From: Fulvivirga sp. M361
GTDB taxonomy: Bacteria; Bacteroidota; Bacteroidia; Cytophagales; Cyclobacteriaceae
Reading direction: 5' to 3'
Length of the DNA: 64,000 bases
Assembly (NCBI RefSeq): GCF_007097395.1
Contig: NZ_VKDC01000008.1
Coordinates: forward strand, 62,001 to 126,000
The notes below the pieces were generated by a model. It was not told the origin of the DNA. It was given only the letters and a program-made list of their open reading frames with translations, and made no database searches. Numbering within the stretch: position 1 is the stretch's first letter; each line of letters opens with the position of its first letter. Below are positions 22,151-31,979 of this stretch, one piece after another. The position numbers were made by a program, and so were the translations under genes.

Positions 22151-25100
22151 ATGAACCTAAAAACCAAATGGTTTCTATTAATTACAATCACGATATCATT
22201 TAATGCTTCCGGACAAAAACCCATTTGGCAATTGGGGATATCGGACAACAGTGCTGCTGAATTTGCGCTGGCCCCATCCGATTATAGCAAGTTTTTGGAA
22301 AAGGATTTTGGCTGGGAAGACCGTTTTTTTGCCATTGGGTATTCAAGTGAAAAGGAGGATTTACCTTATGTGCTCCCGGGTGCAATAGATTATTGGGGCG
22401 GAACTTCCGGGCTGGCAGGTATCAGGCCTCATGAATTGAATTTACTTTTTTCTTTAGACGAAGTGCCTTCCGTTGGTTCCTACAAACTGACGATAGATAT
22501 TCTGGATTGTAGTCCCGAAAACCCTGCGCTCTTTAAAGTAACGTTGAATGATTCGATATGGAAATTTCAATTAGAGCATGGTAAAAGTGAAAATGCACTT
22601 AAGGGTGATGGAACTGATTTTAAGGAACAGATTCTGGGGATCCCAATCGACGCCAGGGCTCTAAAAAAAGGGGGAAACACGTTACAATTAACCACACTCC
22701 AGGGAAGTTGGCTGGTTTTTGATCACATAAAACTGGAAGGGCCTGAAACCTCAAAGCTGGTCAAGCCATCTGGTTTGTTCATAAGAAATGTGAGCATGGC
22801 AAGCTATGAGATTTCGGATTCAGGTAAAGCATACCAACCCTTGTTGGTTGATTTACAACACTTACAGGGTTCACCCGTTTTAGAGGTTCATGTGGACAAC
22901 CAACCACTATTCAGAACAGTCGTTGAGTCTGGCCGGCACATTTTCGAGGTTCCTGTCAAGACGGTCAAAACAGCCCGTAAGAGTACCTATCAAATCTTTA
23001 TTGATGGAAAATTAACGGAGGAAGACGAAATTAAAAGAACACCTAAGCATCCTGCTGATCTAGTGGACTATGTGGACACTAAAATCGGCACAGGTCATTC
23101 CCGTTGGATGATTGCGCCCGGCCCCTGGATGCCATTTAGTATGGTAAAAATCAGTCCGGACAACCAGCAATCGGGATGGCAGGCGGGTTATCAACCTTCT
23201 TTTGAAAGTGTGGGGACTTTCAGCCATATACATGAATGGACAATGGCTGGTCTGGGTACTTTCCCCACCAATGGCCCGTTAAGGACCAACATCGGAAAAC
23301 AGGGAAATCCGGACAGCGGGTATCGCTCCAGAATTGATAAACGAACAGAAGAAACCCCTTTGGGCTATTACGCGGTGGTATTGGAAGATTACGATATTAA
23401 AGCAGAATTAACGGCGACTACTCGTTGTAGTTTTCAACGATATACCTATCCCGAAAACAGTGTTGATTCCAGGGTGTTGGTCGACCTGCAAATACCAGCC
23501 GAATATGGATACACTATTGAGGAAGCCTATTTCGAAAAAATAGGTAACAACAGGCTGATAGGCTATAGTAAGCAAATATCACCCTCCGTATGGGGCGAAG
23601 GATATTACAGAAAGCAATTTATAGAGGGAGGGGAAGAACCCAAAGAATGGGACGATATCCAACAAGAATATACGGTTCATTTCGCCATAGAATTTGACAG
23701 TCCCATAAAAAGTTTTGGGGTTTGGTCTGATGGCAAGGAAAACGGGAATTCAGATGAGACCTTACAAGAAAATGTGATCAAGGTCAAATTCGAAAGCCCG
23801 GAAGATGCGGTGGGCATTGTAACGTTTGATACCTCAAAAAAGAGAGTGGTGCAAATGCGAACGGGAATTTCATACGTAAGCATGGAAAATGCGCAGCTTA
23901 ACCTCAGTGAGGAAATAATCAAGCCGTTTGATTGGGGCTTTGACAAAGTGCGTAAAAGTCATGAGGAATCCTGGGAAAACTTGTTGCAAAGGGTCAAAAT
24001 CAAGACGGATGACCGTATGGAAAAATCTCGTTTTTACTCCAATATGTACCGTGCTCTGGTGAGCAGGAATACGTTCAGTGATGTAGATGGTAGCTGGATG
24101 GATGCGGAAGAAAAAATTCAGAAGTTTGATAATCCTGAGAATATAGCACTAGGATGTGACGCTTTTTGGAACACCTTCTGGAATTTAAACCAATTTTGGA
24201 ATCTCGTAACTCCTGAATGGTCATCCAAATGGGTGAATTCGCAACTGGCCATGTACGATGCCCACGGTTGGCTTGCCAAAGGGCCTGCCGGAATGGAGTA
24301 TATACCTGTGATGGTCGCAGAACATGAGATACCTCTCATCGTAGGGGCCTATCAAATGGGCATAGGCGGTATAGATGCTGAAAAAGCCTTCCGGGCAGTG
24401 TACAAAATGCAAACAAGCCCCGGGCAAAAAGTAGGTAACGGTTATGCAGGTAACCGAGACTTAAAACCGTACCTGGAATACCATTATGTACCTTACAATA
24501 AAGGACGTTTCTCCAACACACTGGAATATTCTTTTGACGATTTTTCCGTTTCTCAGCTTGCTAAGGCACTTGGAAAGGATAAAGTGTATAAAGAATTTAT
24601 AGACAGAGGGTATTGGTGGAAAAATGCCATCGACCCGGAGATAGGTTTCGCTCGTTTAAGGCATTCTGACGGTTCCTGGTACCCTAATTTTGATCCTATC
24701 AAGACAGCAGGAAATTTTCAATTTGTGGAAGGAAATGCATGGCAGCTTTCATTTTTTGTTCCGCAAGATGTGCCGGCATTGGCAGAAATTATAGGTGAGG
24801 AGGAATTTGCCAAGCGATTGGACGGTGGCTTCAACGTCAGTAGCCCATGGCGTTATAATGCTCCGAACGAATTGTACTGGGATTTTCCGGTTACGCAGGG
24901 CAACCAACAGTCCATGCATTTTTCCTTTTTGTTCAATTGGGTCAAAAAGCCATGGTTGACACAAAAATGGAGCCGGGACATCATAGATAGATATTATGGC
25001 TATGGCGTTTCCAATGCTTACCTGGGTGATGAAGATCAGGGCCAGATGAGTGCCTGGTTCCTTATGGCGTCCCTGGGTCTATTTCAAACTGATGGCGGTG

Positions 25101-25381
25101 TTCGCACGGATCCGATCTATGAAATTGGCAGTCCTGTTTTTGAGAAGGTTGAAATAGATCTGGGAAGTAGATATGGAAGGGGAAATACTTTTATCATTGA
25201 AGCAAAAAACACTTCATTTCATAACAAATATGTTCAAAGTGTCACCTTGAATAACAAGGTGTTACAAAATTTTTGGTTCCCGGCAAAGGAACTCCTCAAA
25301 GGTGGTAAATTGATCCTGGAAATGGGACCTGAACCCAATAAAAACTGGGGCGTTTCAGAGATGCCGGCATCATCAAAATAA
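22151..25381 (+). CDS. GH92 family alpha-mannosidase-type glycosidase
   Basis: 1076 residues from the ATG at 22151 (MNLKTKWFLLITITISFNASGQ, a secretory signal). An ATG 33 bp earlier lies inside another short frame and is less likely. Residues about 20-220 form a carbohydrate-binding-like beta-sandwich of the kind seen in PL4-type enzymes (FFAIGYSS ... YKLTIDILDCSPENP ... GNTLQLTTLQGSWLVFDHIKLEGP). GH92 proper starts near residue 300 (VDTKIGTGHSRWMIAPGPWM, FSHIHEWTMAGLG). Catalytic equivalents are present: Glu860 in FVEGNAWQ (acid) and Asp960/Asp962 in GDEDQGQMSAW (base pair). GH92 enzymes are calcium-dependent inverting exo-alpha-mannosidases acting on N-glycans or mannans. The gene stands alone, flanked by direct repeats A and B, which suggests separate acquisition. 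Confidence 0.93.
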   Translation: MNLKTKWFLLITITISFNASGQKPIWQLGISDNSAAEFALAPSDYSKFLEKDFGWEDRFFAIGYSSEKEDLPYVLPGAIDYWGGTSGLAGIRPHELNLLFSLDEVPSVGSYKLTIDILDCSPENPALFKVTLNDSIWKFQLEHGKSENALKGDGTDFKEQILGIPIDARALKKGGNTLQLTTLQGSWLVFDHIKLEGPETSKLVKPSGLFIRNVSMASYEISDSGKAYQPLLVDLQHLQGSPVLEVHVDNQPLFRTVVESGRHIFEVPVKTVKTARKSTYQIFIDGKLTEEDEIKRTPKHPADLVDYVDTKIGTGHSRWMIAPGPWMPFSMVKISPDNQQSGWQAGYQPSFESVGTFSHIHEWTMAGLGTFPTNGPLRTNIGKQGNPDSGYRSRIDKRTEETPLGYYAVVLEDYDIKAELTATTRCSFQRYTYPENSVDSRVLVDLQIPAEYGYTIEEAYFEKIGNNRLIGYSKQISPSVWGEGYYRKQFIEGGEEPKEWDDIQQEYTVHFAIEFDSPIKSFGVWSDGKENGNSDETLQENVIKVKFESPEDAVGIVTFDTSKKRVVQMRTGISYVSMENAQLNLSEEIIKPFDWGFDKVRKSHEESWENLLQRVKIKTDDRMEKSRFYSNMYRALVSRNTFSDVDGSWMDAEEKIQKFDNPENIALGCDAFWNTFWNLNQFWNLVTPEWSSKWVNSQLAMYDAHGWLAKGPAGMEYIPVMVAEHEIPLIVGAYQMGIGGIDAEKAFRAVYKMQTSPGQKVGNGYAGNRDLKPYLEYHYVPYNKGRFSNTLEYSFDDFSVSQLAKALGKDKVYKEFIDRGYWWKNAIDPEIGFARLRHSDGSWYPNFDPIKTAGNFQFVEGNAWQLSFFVPQDVPALAEIIGEEEFAKRLDGGFNVSSPWRYNAPNELYWDFPVTQGNQQSMHFSFLFNWVKKPWLTQKWSRDIIDRYYGYGVSNAYLGDEDQGQMSAWFLMASLGLFQTDGGVRTDPIYEIGSPVFEKVEIDLGSRYGRGNTFIIEAKNTSFHNKYVQSVTLNNKVLQNFWFPAKELLKGGKLILEMGPEPNKNWGVSEMPASSK

Positions 25382-25497
25382 CGCTCAAAATGTAACACGT
25401 TTTGGATTTATAGGGCAGGGAAGTGAAACTTCATAAAAACGTATATCATATCGTTTCTTAGTCGCTTTGGTTTCGATTGTATTACTTGCTACAAAAA

Positions 25498-25608
25498 ACG
25501 GTATTAAAATCATTGAAAATGAGTGCTACAGTATTATCTGCATTAAACAATGCTTAGTATTTTCATTTGGAGCGCATTACCCTTTGCTAAATGAGCTCTA
25601 GGAGGAAT
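25498..25608. repeat. Dispersed imperfect repeat, copy B
   Basis: About 111 bp aligning with copy A at 21503-21625. Both begin ACGGTATTAA, share GAAAATGA and GTATTTTC blocks, and end with GCGCATTACCC ... CTAAATG ... CTAGG-GGAAT. A roughly 12-bp deletion relative to copy A lies before the conserved right end. It sits 117 bp after the GH92 stop. Confidence 0.6.
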
Positions 25609-25761
25609 TTAGATTCATGTAGTCAATACCGATATGAATTTTATTCAAAATCCATTAGATTAAGGTTTTGATAAAATAAATGTAAGTACCACATTGTATT
25701 GTATAGTCAATTGTCATGCTTAATTATGTCCTGCACTGCAAATAACTTAACCGAGTTTCTC

Positions 25762-26409
25762 ATGACAGAACAGGAGAAGAGAAAATCAAGATCGGAAAAA
25801 ATACTTACAGATTTAGGATCTGATTTCATACCGTATCTTCCTTTAATTGAATTTAAGGCGGACGCCAAAATTCGGACCCCAAGGGAAATTGGCTTAAGGA
25901 TACTTTGCCTATTTGGTGTAGCTGCAGCATCTCATGGTGTAGACTCATCAATAATTATTGAATGGTTAAAGAGAGAGTCTGTTTTTTCAAGTTTGAGCAG
26001 AGAAGAAAAAACATATCTTCAAAAAAATGACAAGAGCGAAAATGAAAACTTTCAATTTTCCTGGCGTTCAGAGTGTATTTGGCTTTTGCTTTGGGCGATT
26101 GGTAAAGTACAAAGAGACCTTCCCACCGCACAATGCAATGTTGACGAAATGTTGCAAGTACTACCATCATTGAATGGGTCCACAGAAAAATTTTTAGAAT
26201 CCATCGAGTTAAGGAGTACCAAAGAAATATTAGATCAGTCAGATTTGATCTATAGAGCACATTGGGCGATAAGACAATATGGGTTAGACGAAAGCGTTCG
26301 TATTGGCAATCTTGATCCAGATGTTGTTATGGAGTGGCACTTGGCAATAAATTGGTTAACCAACTACGGTGAAACGGACTACTGGGATGAGGTGACTACT
26401 GATACCTAA
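25762..26409 (+). CDS. DUF4272 domain protein
   Basis: 215 residues from the ATG at 25762 (MTEQEKRKSRSEKILTDLG); upstream in-frame ATGs exist, but the sequence before Met22 is not conserved-looking. The DUF4272 signature is clear: KSRSEKIL near the start, PREIGLRILCLFGVAAA, WRSECIWLLLWAIGKV, LYRAHWAIRQ-type segment and the C-terminal VVMEWHLAINWLTNYG ending with WDEVTTDT. Cytoplasmic, no signal. The family is widespread but without known biochemical function; it often occurs in accessory regions. Here it is isolated between decayed intergenic sequences, so neighbours give no clue. Confidence 0.85.
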   Translation: MTEQEKRKSRSEKILTDLGSDFIPYLPLIEFKADAKIRTPREIGLRILCLFGVAAASHGVDSSIIIEWLKRESVFSSLSREEKTYLQKNDKSENENFQFSWRSECIWLLLWAIGKVQRDLPTAQCNVDEMLQVLPSLNGSTEKFLESIELRSTKEILDQSDLIYRAHWAIRQYGLDESVRIGNLDPDVVMEWHLAINWLTNYGETDYWDEVTTDT

Positions 26410-26790
26410 ACCGTGGACAAAAACAATTCAAATGCACATAACAGACCATCATCAACAAGCTAACTGAACTGTTTGCAAAAGGATGCTGAATCAGATGCTT
26501 TTGAGATATATGAAGAGCTCAGCCGACAAGAGTTTAACTAGACCTGACATACCATACGTTTAGTATCTACAACATATAATTTCAGCTCCTATCGTATCAA
26601 CCCTATCGTATCCAACTGGCGCCCATATAACGACAGCGTCTGCTGATATTGGAATAGGGTTGTAATCCGGGTACATTCTAAGGAGCTCGGCTTTTAGACT
26701 GGAGTGTCTCAACATTTTATTATTGGACCTAAATAACACCAGTTCTCCAAAAATATGTCATAACAAATGTTTGGCCTTAAAATCAAGATT

Positions 26791-26830
26791 GGAACGCATT
26801 AAGCTTCACTAAATGAGTTTAGAAAGGAGT
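26791..26830. repeat. Dispersed imperfect repeat, copy C (right end only)
   Basis: GGAACGCATTAAGCTTCACTAAATGAG and the following purine-rich stretch match the right-hand 40 bp of copies A and B with a few differences. The left part of the repeat is not recognisable here. Confidence 0.5.
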
Positions 26831-26944
26831 ATGTGCTACCTTATCCGATCTTATGGTCTCCGCAGGTAGTTCCTTCAGTACAGATACCGCAGCCTGGCTT
26901 ACTTCAGTTCTAACCTCACGATTAACCATCTTGTATTTACACTA

Positions 26945-27043
26945 AAACTTCAGCGACACATACGCCACTTGCTCAGCTCAGGATAACAACTCCCCTGCTC
27001 ACCCCCTCCTTAATCAGCTATCTTCATCGTTCAAAGCGTATAC
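26945..27043. repeat. Second dispersed repeat family, copy D1
   Basis: AAAACTTCAGCGACACATAC GCCACTTG at the left and TCATCGTTCAAAGCGTATAC at the right match 28107-28219 (copy D2) in direct orientation, with a less conserved middle. The two copies bracket the ChbG/HpnK deacetylase gene. On the minus strand both copies end in similar translated strings (QVAYVSLKF-stop here and QVACVSLRL-stop in D2). Confidence 0.5.
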
Positions 27044-27203
27044 AAAAAGGTATAGCATATGCCTAAACCAGGCAATTTGAATGTGCACTGCAAATCTGAT
27101 ATTTTAGTAGATATTATAAGAATCCAGAGGCACGAGCAATACCTAGATGTCTTACACAATTCATAAAAAAATCAACTTCAAATTGAAAAAGATCTGATTA
27201 AAA

Positions 27204-28076
27204 ATGAACTCAGCACAAAAATTGAGCTTCTCAGAAAACACCAAATTATTGATAATCCACGCAGACGATGCGGGACTTTCTCATTCCGAAAATATGGCTA
27301 CGATTCAATCACTGGAGAAAGGAATTGTGAATTCTTATAGTATAATGGTTCCCTGCCCGTGGTTTTATGAAATGGCGGTATATGCTAAAAACAATCCTCA
27401 ATTTGATAACGGGATTCACCTGACCTTAACTTGCGAATGGGAAAATTACAAATTTGGACCAGTGTTACCTGTTTCAGAAGTTCCAAGCTTAGTGGATGAG
27501 AATGGACATTTCTTTAAAAAAAGGGAACTGCTTAGAAAAAATGCATCTGCTGAAGACGTAAAAAAAGAGCTTCAGGCACAAATCGAAAAAGCGATCAAAT
27601 TCGGATTAAAACCAACTCATATTGATTCACATATGTATAGTGTTGGATCACACCCTGCATTTTTCAAAATTTATAAAGATTTGGGTGAAAAATTCGACCT
27701 TCCCGTTTTGATAAACGAACAATTGATGCAGATGGTCGGACTGAATCCTAAATTAAACATCAAAGAAGGAGATTTTCTAATTGACAAAACTTATGTTGGA
27801 GAATTTGAGTATTTCAGAACTGGCGAACTAGGCGAATACTACAATAGGGTTTTAGAAAATTTAACCAATGGCATAAACCTTATCTTAATCCATCCGGCAT
27901 TTGATGATAGTGAAATGAAAGGAGTTACGATAAACCATCCGAATTTCGGCTCCGAATGGAGACAAATAGATTTTGACTTTTTTACAAGCGAAAAAACCAT
28001 GTCAAAGCTCAAAAAGAACAATATCGAATTAGTTACATGGAGTGATATAAAAAAAAGAAAAAAAGCACATAATTGA
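27204..28076 (+). CDS. ChbG/HpnK (YdjC) family carbohydrate deacetylase
   Basis: 290 residues, no signal peptide, so cytoplasmic. It has the YdjC/ChbG-type TIM-like fold with metal-site motifs: [15 protein letters not shown] (Asp21-Asp22), [11 protein letters not shown] (His72) and [14 protein letters not shown] (His139, Asp141, His143), plus [14 protein letters not shown] near the C-terminus. Family members deacetylate chitooligosaccharides (ChbG) or hopanoid N-acetylglucosamine (HpnK); others act on diacetyl sugars. Length matches the family. It is an isolated gene flanked by repeats D1 and D2, about 330 bp before a GH43 gene, which suggests a role in catabolism of an acetylated sugar. Confidence 0.9.
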   Translation: MNSAQKLSFSENTKLLIIHADDAGLSHSENMATIQSLEKGIVNSYSIMVPCPWFYEMAVYAKNNPQFDNGIHLTLTCEWENYKFGPVLPVSEVPSLVDENGHFFKKRELLRKNASAEDVKKELQAQIEKAIKFGLKPTHIDSHMYSVGSHPAFFKIYKDLGEKFDLPVLINEQLMQMVGLNPKLNIKEGDFLIDKTYVGEFEYFRTGELGEYYNRVLENLTNGINLILIHPAFDDSEMKGVTINHPNFGSEWRQIDFDFFTSEKTMSKLKKNNIELVTWSDIKKRKKAHN

Positions 28077-28106
28077 GTAGGAAGCTAAGCAATTACGACA
28101 CAGTCT

Positions 28107-28219
28107 TAAAGCCTCAGCGACACACATGCCACTTGATTAAACTGAGGCTCCACTGCGAGGCTTCCCACCCTTTGGAACGCTCAACTTCATGATCTATATT
28201 CACCATTCAAGACGTATAC
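28107..28219. repeat. Second dispersed repeat family, copy D2
   Basis: AAAGCCTCAGCGACACACAT GCCACTTG at the left and TTCACCATTCAAGACGTATAC at the right match copy D1 (26945-27043) in the same orientation. It occupies much of the 331-bp gap between ChbG/HpnK and GH43; the rest of that gap shows nothing recognisable. Confidence 0.5.
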
Positions 28220-28407
28220 CAGTGATAAAAAACATAGGGTTTCTACCATTCGAAAGTGCATCGGACGCTGGAAAGTCCGTCAGGAAGAATATAAATTTGA
28301 AAAACAGTCCTGGCTTGTAGATTAAAGAAAGTAAGGAGGAACTCACTCGATATGTTTTTTTATCAAGGAATATTCTATTTGATTGATAATGCCTTAAGGC
28401 AAAAGAT

Positions 28408-30051
28408 ATGAACTTGTATATAAAAACAACGAAGTTACTATTTGGAGTCTTCTTTTGTTTGAATGTTTTTGGACAAACCCCTCCTGAATATTTTAAAAAC
28501 CCCATTTTACCCGGGTTTTATCCTGATCCTTCCATCTGCCGTGTGGGAGACACCTATTATATGGTGAATTCCAGTTTCGAATGGTATCCGGGACTACCCA
28601 TTCATCGAAGTAAAGACCTGGTCAACTGGGAAAAAATCGGCCATGGCATTCATCGTCCCGATCAAATTGTATACAAGGACGGTTTGGATAATTCGAACGG
28701 AATATTTGCTCCGACTATCCGGTATCATAAAGGCACTTATTACATCATTACTACTATGGTGGGACAACAAGGAAATTTCATCATCACCGCTAAAAACCCT
28801 GCCGGTCCGTGGAGCGAACCTATATGGATAAAAGACGCACCGGGAATAGATCCTTCTCTTTTTTGGGAAGATGACGGACGTTGTTATTATACAGGCGCCG
28901 GGATTGTTGATGGGACACAAGGTGAATGGCCTGGGAAAAATGGGATCTGGCTGCAGGAAATAGACCCCGATAAAGGAGTATTGATAGGAGAAAAGAAACA
29001 ACTCACTTATGGTCACGCCTCCAATGCCCGCTGGGCGGAGGGCCCTCACTTATATAAAATCGATAATGAATATTTATTGTTAATAGGCGAAGGTGGGACC
29101 GGAGAATATCACTCGGTTACTGTATTCAACAGCAAAAATCTGTGGGGTCCCTACGTCCCTAATCATGCTAACCCGGTTATGACACATCGTCATTTGGGAA
29201 AAACACATTCAATAGGACAAACCGGTCATGCTGATATAGTACAAACCCAAAACGGAGACTGGTGGAGTGTAATGCTTGCCAAGCGAAAAATAGACGGGTA
29301 TGTTACACTGGCCCGCGAAACATTCCTTGCAAAGGTGATAATGTCCCAACAGGAAAGCGGTATTACACCCATTTTCAACCCGGGTATCGGTCTTTTGCAG
29401 GAGGAACAAAAACGTCCTGACCTAAGCTGGAGTCCTGTACCGGAAATTGCAGAACGAGACGATTTTGACGGAAATTCACCTGGATTGGAATGGAATTTCT
29501 TACGAACACCCCGGTCTGAATGGTATAAGCAAAAGGACGGGCAAATGGAGATCATGTTACGCCCTGAAATGGTCACAGAATTGGTTAACCCTTCGTTTAT
29601 TGCACAACGTTCGCGTTTTTTTAACTATGAGGCCACCACTAAACTGTCCTTTAAAACCAAAAAAGACAATGAAAAAGCAGGACTGGTCATTTATCGCCGG
29701 CATGGTAATAACTACCAGCTGCTTAAAAGGAAAGAGGACATTGTTTTGATAAAAGCATTTCAGAAAGGAAACGAAGGAGAATTCGAGCCGAAGGTGGTTG
29801 CGTTGGTTCCTTACAAGAGTAAAGAGGTAGTGTTAAACGCAAAAGTGAAAGGCCTGAAAGTACAGTTCTTTTTTGGTGAGAGTGAAAACAGTTTAAAACC
29901 GATAGGTGGTATTCAGGATTACACGCTCGTTTCGGATGAAATTGCCCGGAAATTCAATGGCGTCTATGTTGGAATGTATGCCACTTCTTCAGGTAAGAAA
30001 AGTGATTCGATTGCAATGTTTGATTATTTCTCTATGAGAGAAAGTGACTGA
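28408..30051 (+). CDS. GH43 family beta-xylosidase / alpha-L-arabinofuranosidase
   Basis: 547 residues with a signal peptide ending NVFGQ. A GH43 five-bladed propeller (about 30-330) is followed by a concanavalin-like beta-xylosidase C-terminal domain (about 345-545; RDDFDGNSPGLEWNFLRTP). The catalytic triad is visible: Asp40 in GFYPDPSICRVGDTYYMV (base), Asp148 in APGIDPSLFWEDDG (pKa modulator) and Glu211 in RWAEGPHLYKID (acid). The architecture matches the clan GH-F beta-xylosidase/arabinofuranosidase group. It is likely periplasmic and acts on xylo- or arabino-oligosaccharides. It is not linked to a SusCD pair here, so it may process products imported by a distant PUL. Confidence 0.93.
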   Translation: MNLYIKTTKLLFGVFFCLNVFGQTPPEYFKNPILPGFYPDPSICRVGDTYYMVNSSFEWYPGLPIHRSKDLVNWEKIGHGIHRPDQIVYKDGLDNSNGIFAPTIRYHKGTYYIITTMVGQQGNFIITAKNPAGPWSEPIWIKDAPGIDPSLFWEDDGRCYYTGAGIVDGTQGEWPGKNGIWLQEIDPDKGVLIGEKKQLTYGHASNARWAEGPHLYKIDNEYLLLIGEGGTGEYHSVTVFNSKNLWGPYVPNHANPVMTHRHLGKTHSIGQTGHADIVQTQNGDWWSVMLAKRKIDGYVTLARETFLAKVIMSQQESGITPIFNPGIGLLQEEQKRPDLSWSPVPEIAERDDFDGNSPGLEWNFLRTPRSEWYKQKDGQMEIMLRPEMVTELVNPSFIAQRSRFFNYEATTKLSFKTKKDNEKAGLVIYRRHGNNYQLLKRKEDIVLIKAFQKGNEGEFEPKVVALVPYKSKEVVLNAKVKGLKVQFFFGESENSLKPIGGIQDYTLVSDEIARKFNGVYVGMYATSSGKKSDSIAMFDYFSMRESD

Positions 30052-30336
30052 TATAACATTGTTGCCTGAAGATCATTAACACTGCACAACACTACGTTCA
30101 AATTCAAAGAGTGAAGCACGCTTCTTCATTTCTTCTATTGGATAAGCCTGAAACCCACAGGGGCCATGACCTTTTGGATGAAACCGTACAACTCTTCTTA
30201 CGTTCTGACTTTATGAATGAAACAGGCTCTGGCATTTACGACAATCCAGGAAGTGACAGAAACAGGCATGCCCTGTTTTATACTTTTGGCCCGGACATCC
30301 TTTAAAAAATCCCAGCGCAAAACAATTTTTTAACGA

Positions 30337-31287
30337 ATGAAAGTAAAAAAAATCAGTATTTTATTTTTGATGGCAACTACCATGGCACACGCACAGAAAG
30401 ATGTTGCCAGCTCAAAAGACAGCGAACTACTTTCGCGATATCCCGAATCCTGGATAGTACAATATTCGCAAAAAGAGTATGAACGTTATACGGTTGCTTT
30501 GGATAATACTTACCCTGACGGTAAAAGTAAGGTAATAGAAGGGAAACATACTTCCATTGACTATGAGTTACCCAAGGGCAAGTCGCAATTGGAGTTTTAC
30601 AAAAATTACGAGGACGCATTTACCCGAAAGGGGTATGATATTTTGTTTTCCTGTTATCAGGAAGAATGTAATCCTAAGCAGGGCTCATTTACCTCCATAC
30701 CTTATGCATTGTACCAGAAAAAACTACTGCCTGGATTAGCCAATGGAGGTAACACATATAGAAAAAATGCCTCTACCTATTTAATTGCAGAAAAAACCAT
30801 CAATGACAAAACCGTGACCATTACCGTCATGAGTGGTTTTGAAAGTTATAGTAATGTATATCGGTTTGATATTGTAACATCCAGGCCATTGGACTTATCC
30901 AAAGTAACGATAAATGACATAGAGAGTAAGCTTGAAGAAGAAGGCAGGATTGCCTTGTATGGTATTCGCTTTGATTTGAACAGTGCAAGGCTAAAACCGG
31001 AATCCCAAGAGTCTATAGAATTATTGGCTGATTACCTTAAAGCTAATCCCACCATCAACCTGTTCGTCGTAGGCCATACGGATGCTTCCGGTGACTTTGA
31101 AAAAAACATGACGCTGTCAAAAGAACGTGCCATGGCTACGGTAAAAGAATTAATCGATACCTACGGAATAGCTTCCTCAAGATTGACTGCAGATGGTGTC
31201 GCTATGCTGGCGCCTGTTGCAAGTAATGAGAATGAAAAAGGCAGGGCGCTCAATAGAAGGGTAGAAATAGTAAAACGCACCAACTAA
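30337..31287 (+). CDS. OmpA-domain envelope protein with DUF4892-like N-terminus
   Basis: 316 residues; signal peptide ends MAHAQ. Residues about 25-195 resemble the DUF4892 region often fused to OmpA (SELLSRYPESWIVQYSQKEY, YELPKGKSQLEFYKNYEDAF). Residues about 200-316 are an OmpA/MotB peptidoglycan-binding domain: LYGIRFDLNSARLKPESQES, VGHTDASGDFEKNMTLSKER, LTADGVAMLAPVASN, and the final GRALNRRVEIVKR, with the conserved Asp and Arg that hold diaminopimelate. No outer-membrane barrel is present, so it is probably a periplasmic or lipid-free peptidoglycan-associated protein. Neighbours suggest no specific pathway. Confidence 0.85.
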   Translation: MKVKKISILFLMATTMAHAQKDVASSKDSELLSRYPESWIVQYSQKEYERYTVALDNTYPDGKSKVIEGKHTSIDYELPKGKSQLEFYKNYEDAFTRKGYDILFSCYQEECNPKQGSFTSIPYALYQKKLLPGLANGGNTYRKNASTYLIAEKTINDKTVTITVMSGFESYSNVYRFDIVTSRPLDLSKVTINDIESKLEEEGRIALYGIRFDLNSARLKPESQESIELLADYLKANPTINLFVVGHTDASGDFEKNMTLSKERAMATVKELIDTYGIASSRLTADGVAMLAPVASNENEKGRALNRRVEIVKRTN

Positions 31288-31433
31288 GGAAGTTTGGGCT
31301 TCCTGATAGTGTTGCCCGATCTGCCTGCAAAGCTTACAATTTTTAAACGCAGTGCGACATCACCCATGAACCGTCAGCCACACCATTGAGAGTGAATTGT
31401 CACAGCTTGATTAGGGGGGCTTTTGAGCAAAAT

Positions 31434-31979
31434 TCACCTTGCTTTGTAAAATTTGCTCGACCTAACCTCATTAAATTGAATGATCAAAGAATCAGTTGAA
31501 AGTTTAGAGACAAGGACTGTATCCAGATAATCCGGGAATATCAAAAGAATACCTTTTGAAGAATTAGATAATATGAAATTTTCTTCTTTCATATTCACAT
31601 TGGCTTTGGCTTTGTTTTTAAGTAATTGAGATAGATCTACATAACCACTATATACAATTCCAACACTATCATTTATAAATGTGAACTCGCTTAACTCAAT
31701 CCTATCAACAGAATCAACCTGAATTAGCTTAGACGAATCTTGAGTATATACGTGCCTAAAAACGCCGGAGTCTGTCCAAATCGTATGGGTAATATCTGAG
31801 ATGTTACCTTCTCCAAACCTATCATTGACTTCCGTATATAAGGTATCGTAATTGGGCTGACCATGATTGTAAAAACCCAGGTGAAACCATCTAGCGGAAA
31901 GTAACTCTTTTGTATTAGAGTCTTTTTCATTACACGATATAAGAGTGACCATTAGAAGAACAAAGATTTTAAACTTCAT
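31434..31979 (-). CDS. Hypothetical lipoprotein
   Basis: 181 residues with a short signal ending LISC (Cys16) followed by NEKDSNTKELLSARW. The rest looks like a single small beta-rich domain (WFHLGFYNHGQPNYDTLYTE, FINDSVGIVYSGYVDLSQLL) resembling lipocalin-like lipoproteins of Bacteroidota, but I cannot assign a family. It stands alone, convergent with the OmpA-domain gene. Confidence 0.7.
   Translation of the reverse strand: MKFKIFVLLMVTLISCNEKDSNTKELLSARWFHLGFYNHGQPNYDTLYTEVNDRFGEGNISDITHTIWTDSGVFRHVYTQDSSKLIQVDSVDRIELSEFTFINDSVGIVYSGYVDLSQLLKNKAKANVNMKEENFILSNSSKGILLIFPDYLDTVLVSKLSTDSLIIQFNEVRSSKFYKAR

Larger units (their letters stand above)
26410..27203. other. 794-bp decayed intergenic region
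   Basis: No intact gene. It contains repeat copy C (26791-26830), repeat copy D1 (26945-27043), and a 36-codon minus-strand frame at 26819-26929 that begins MVNREVRTEVSQAAVSVLKE and ends inside repeat C. The latter looks protein-like but is too short to assign. Read as remnants of one or more lost genes or mobile elements. Confidence 0.45.

Noticed and set aside
30111-30305. 64-codon + strand frame between GH43 and the OmpA gene
   Set aside because: Low-complexity protein quality, no homologue recognised, no start site support; could be a gene remnant but cannot be shown.
31286-31305. AGGAAG/CTTCCT hairpin after the OmpA gene as terminator
   Set aside because: Only 6-bp stem and no T-run.
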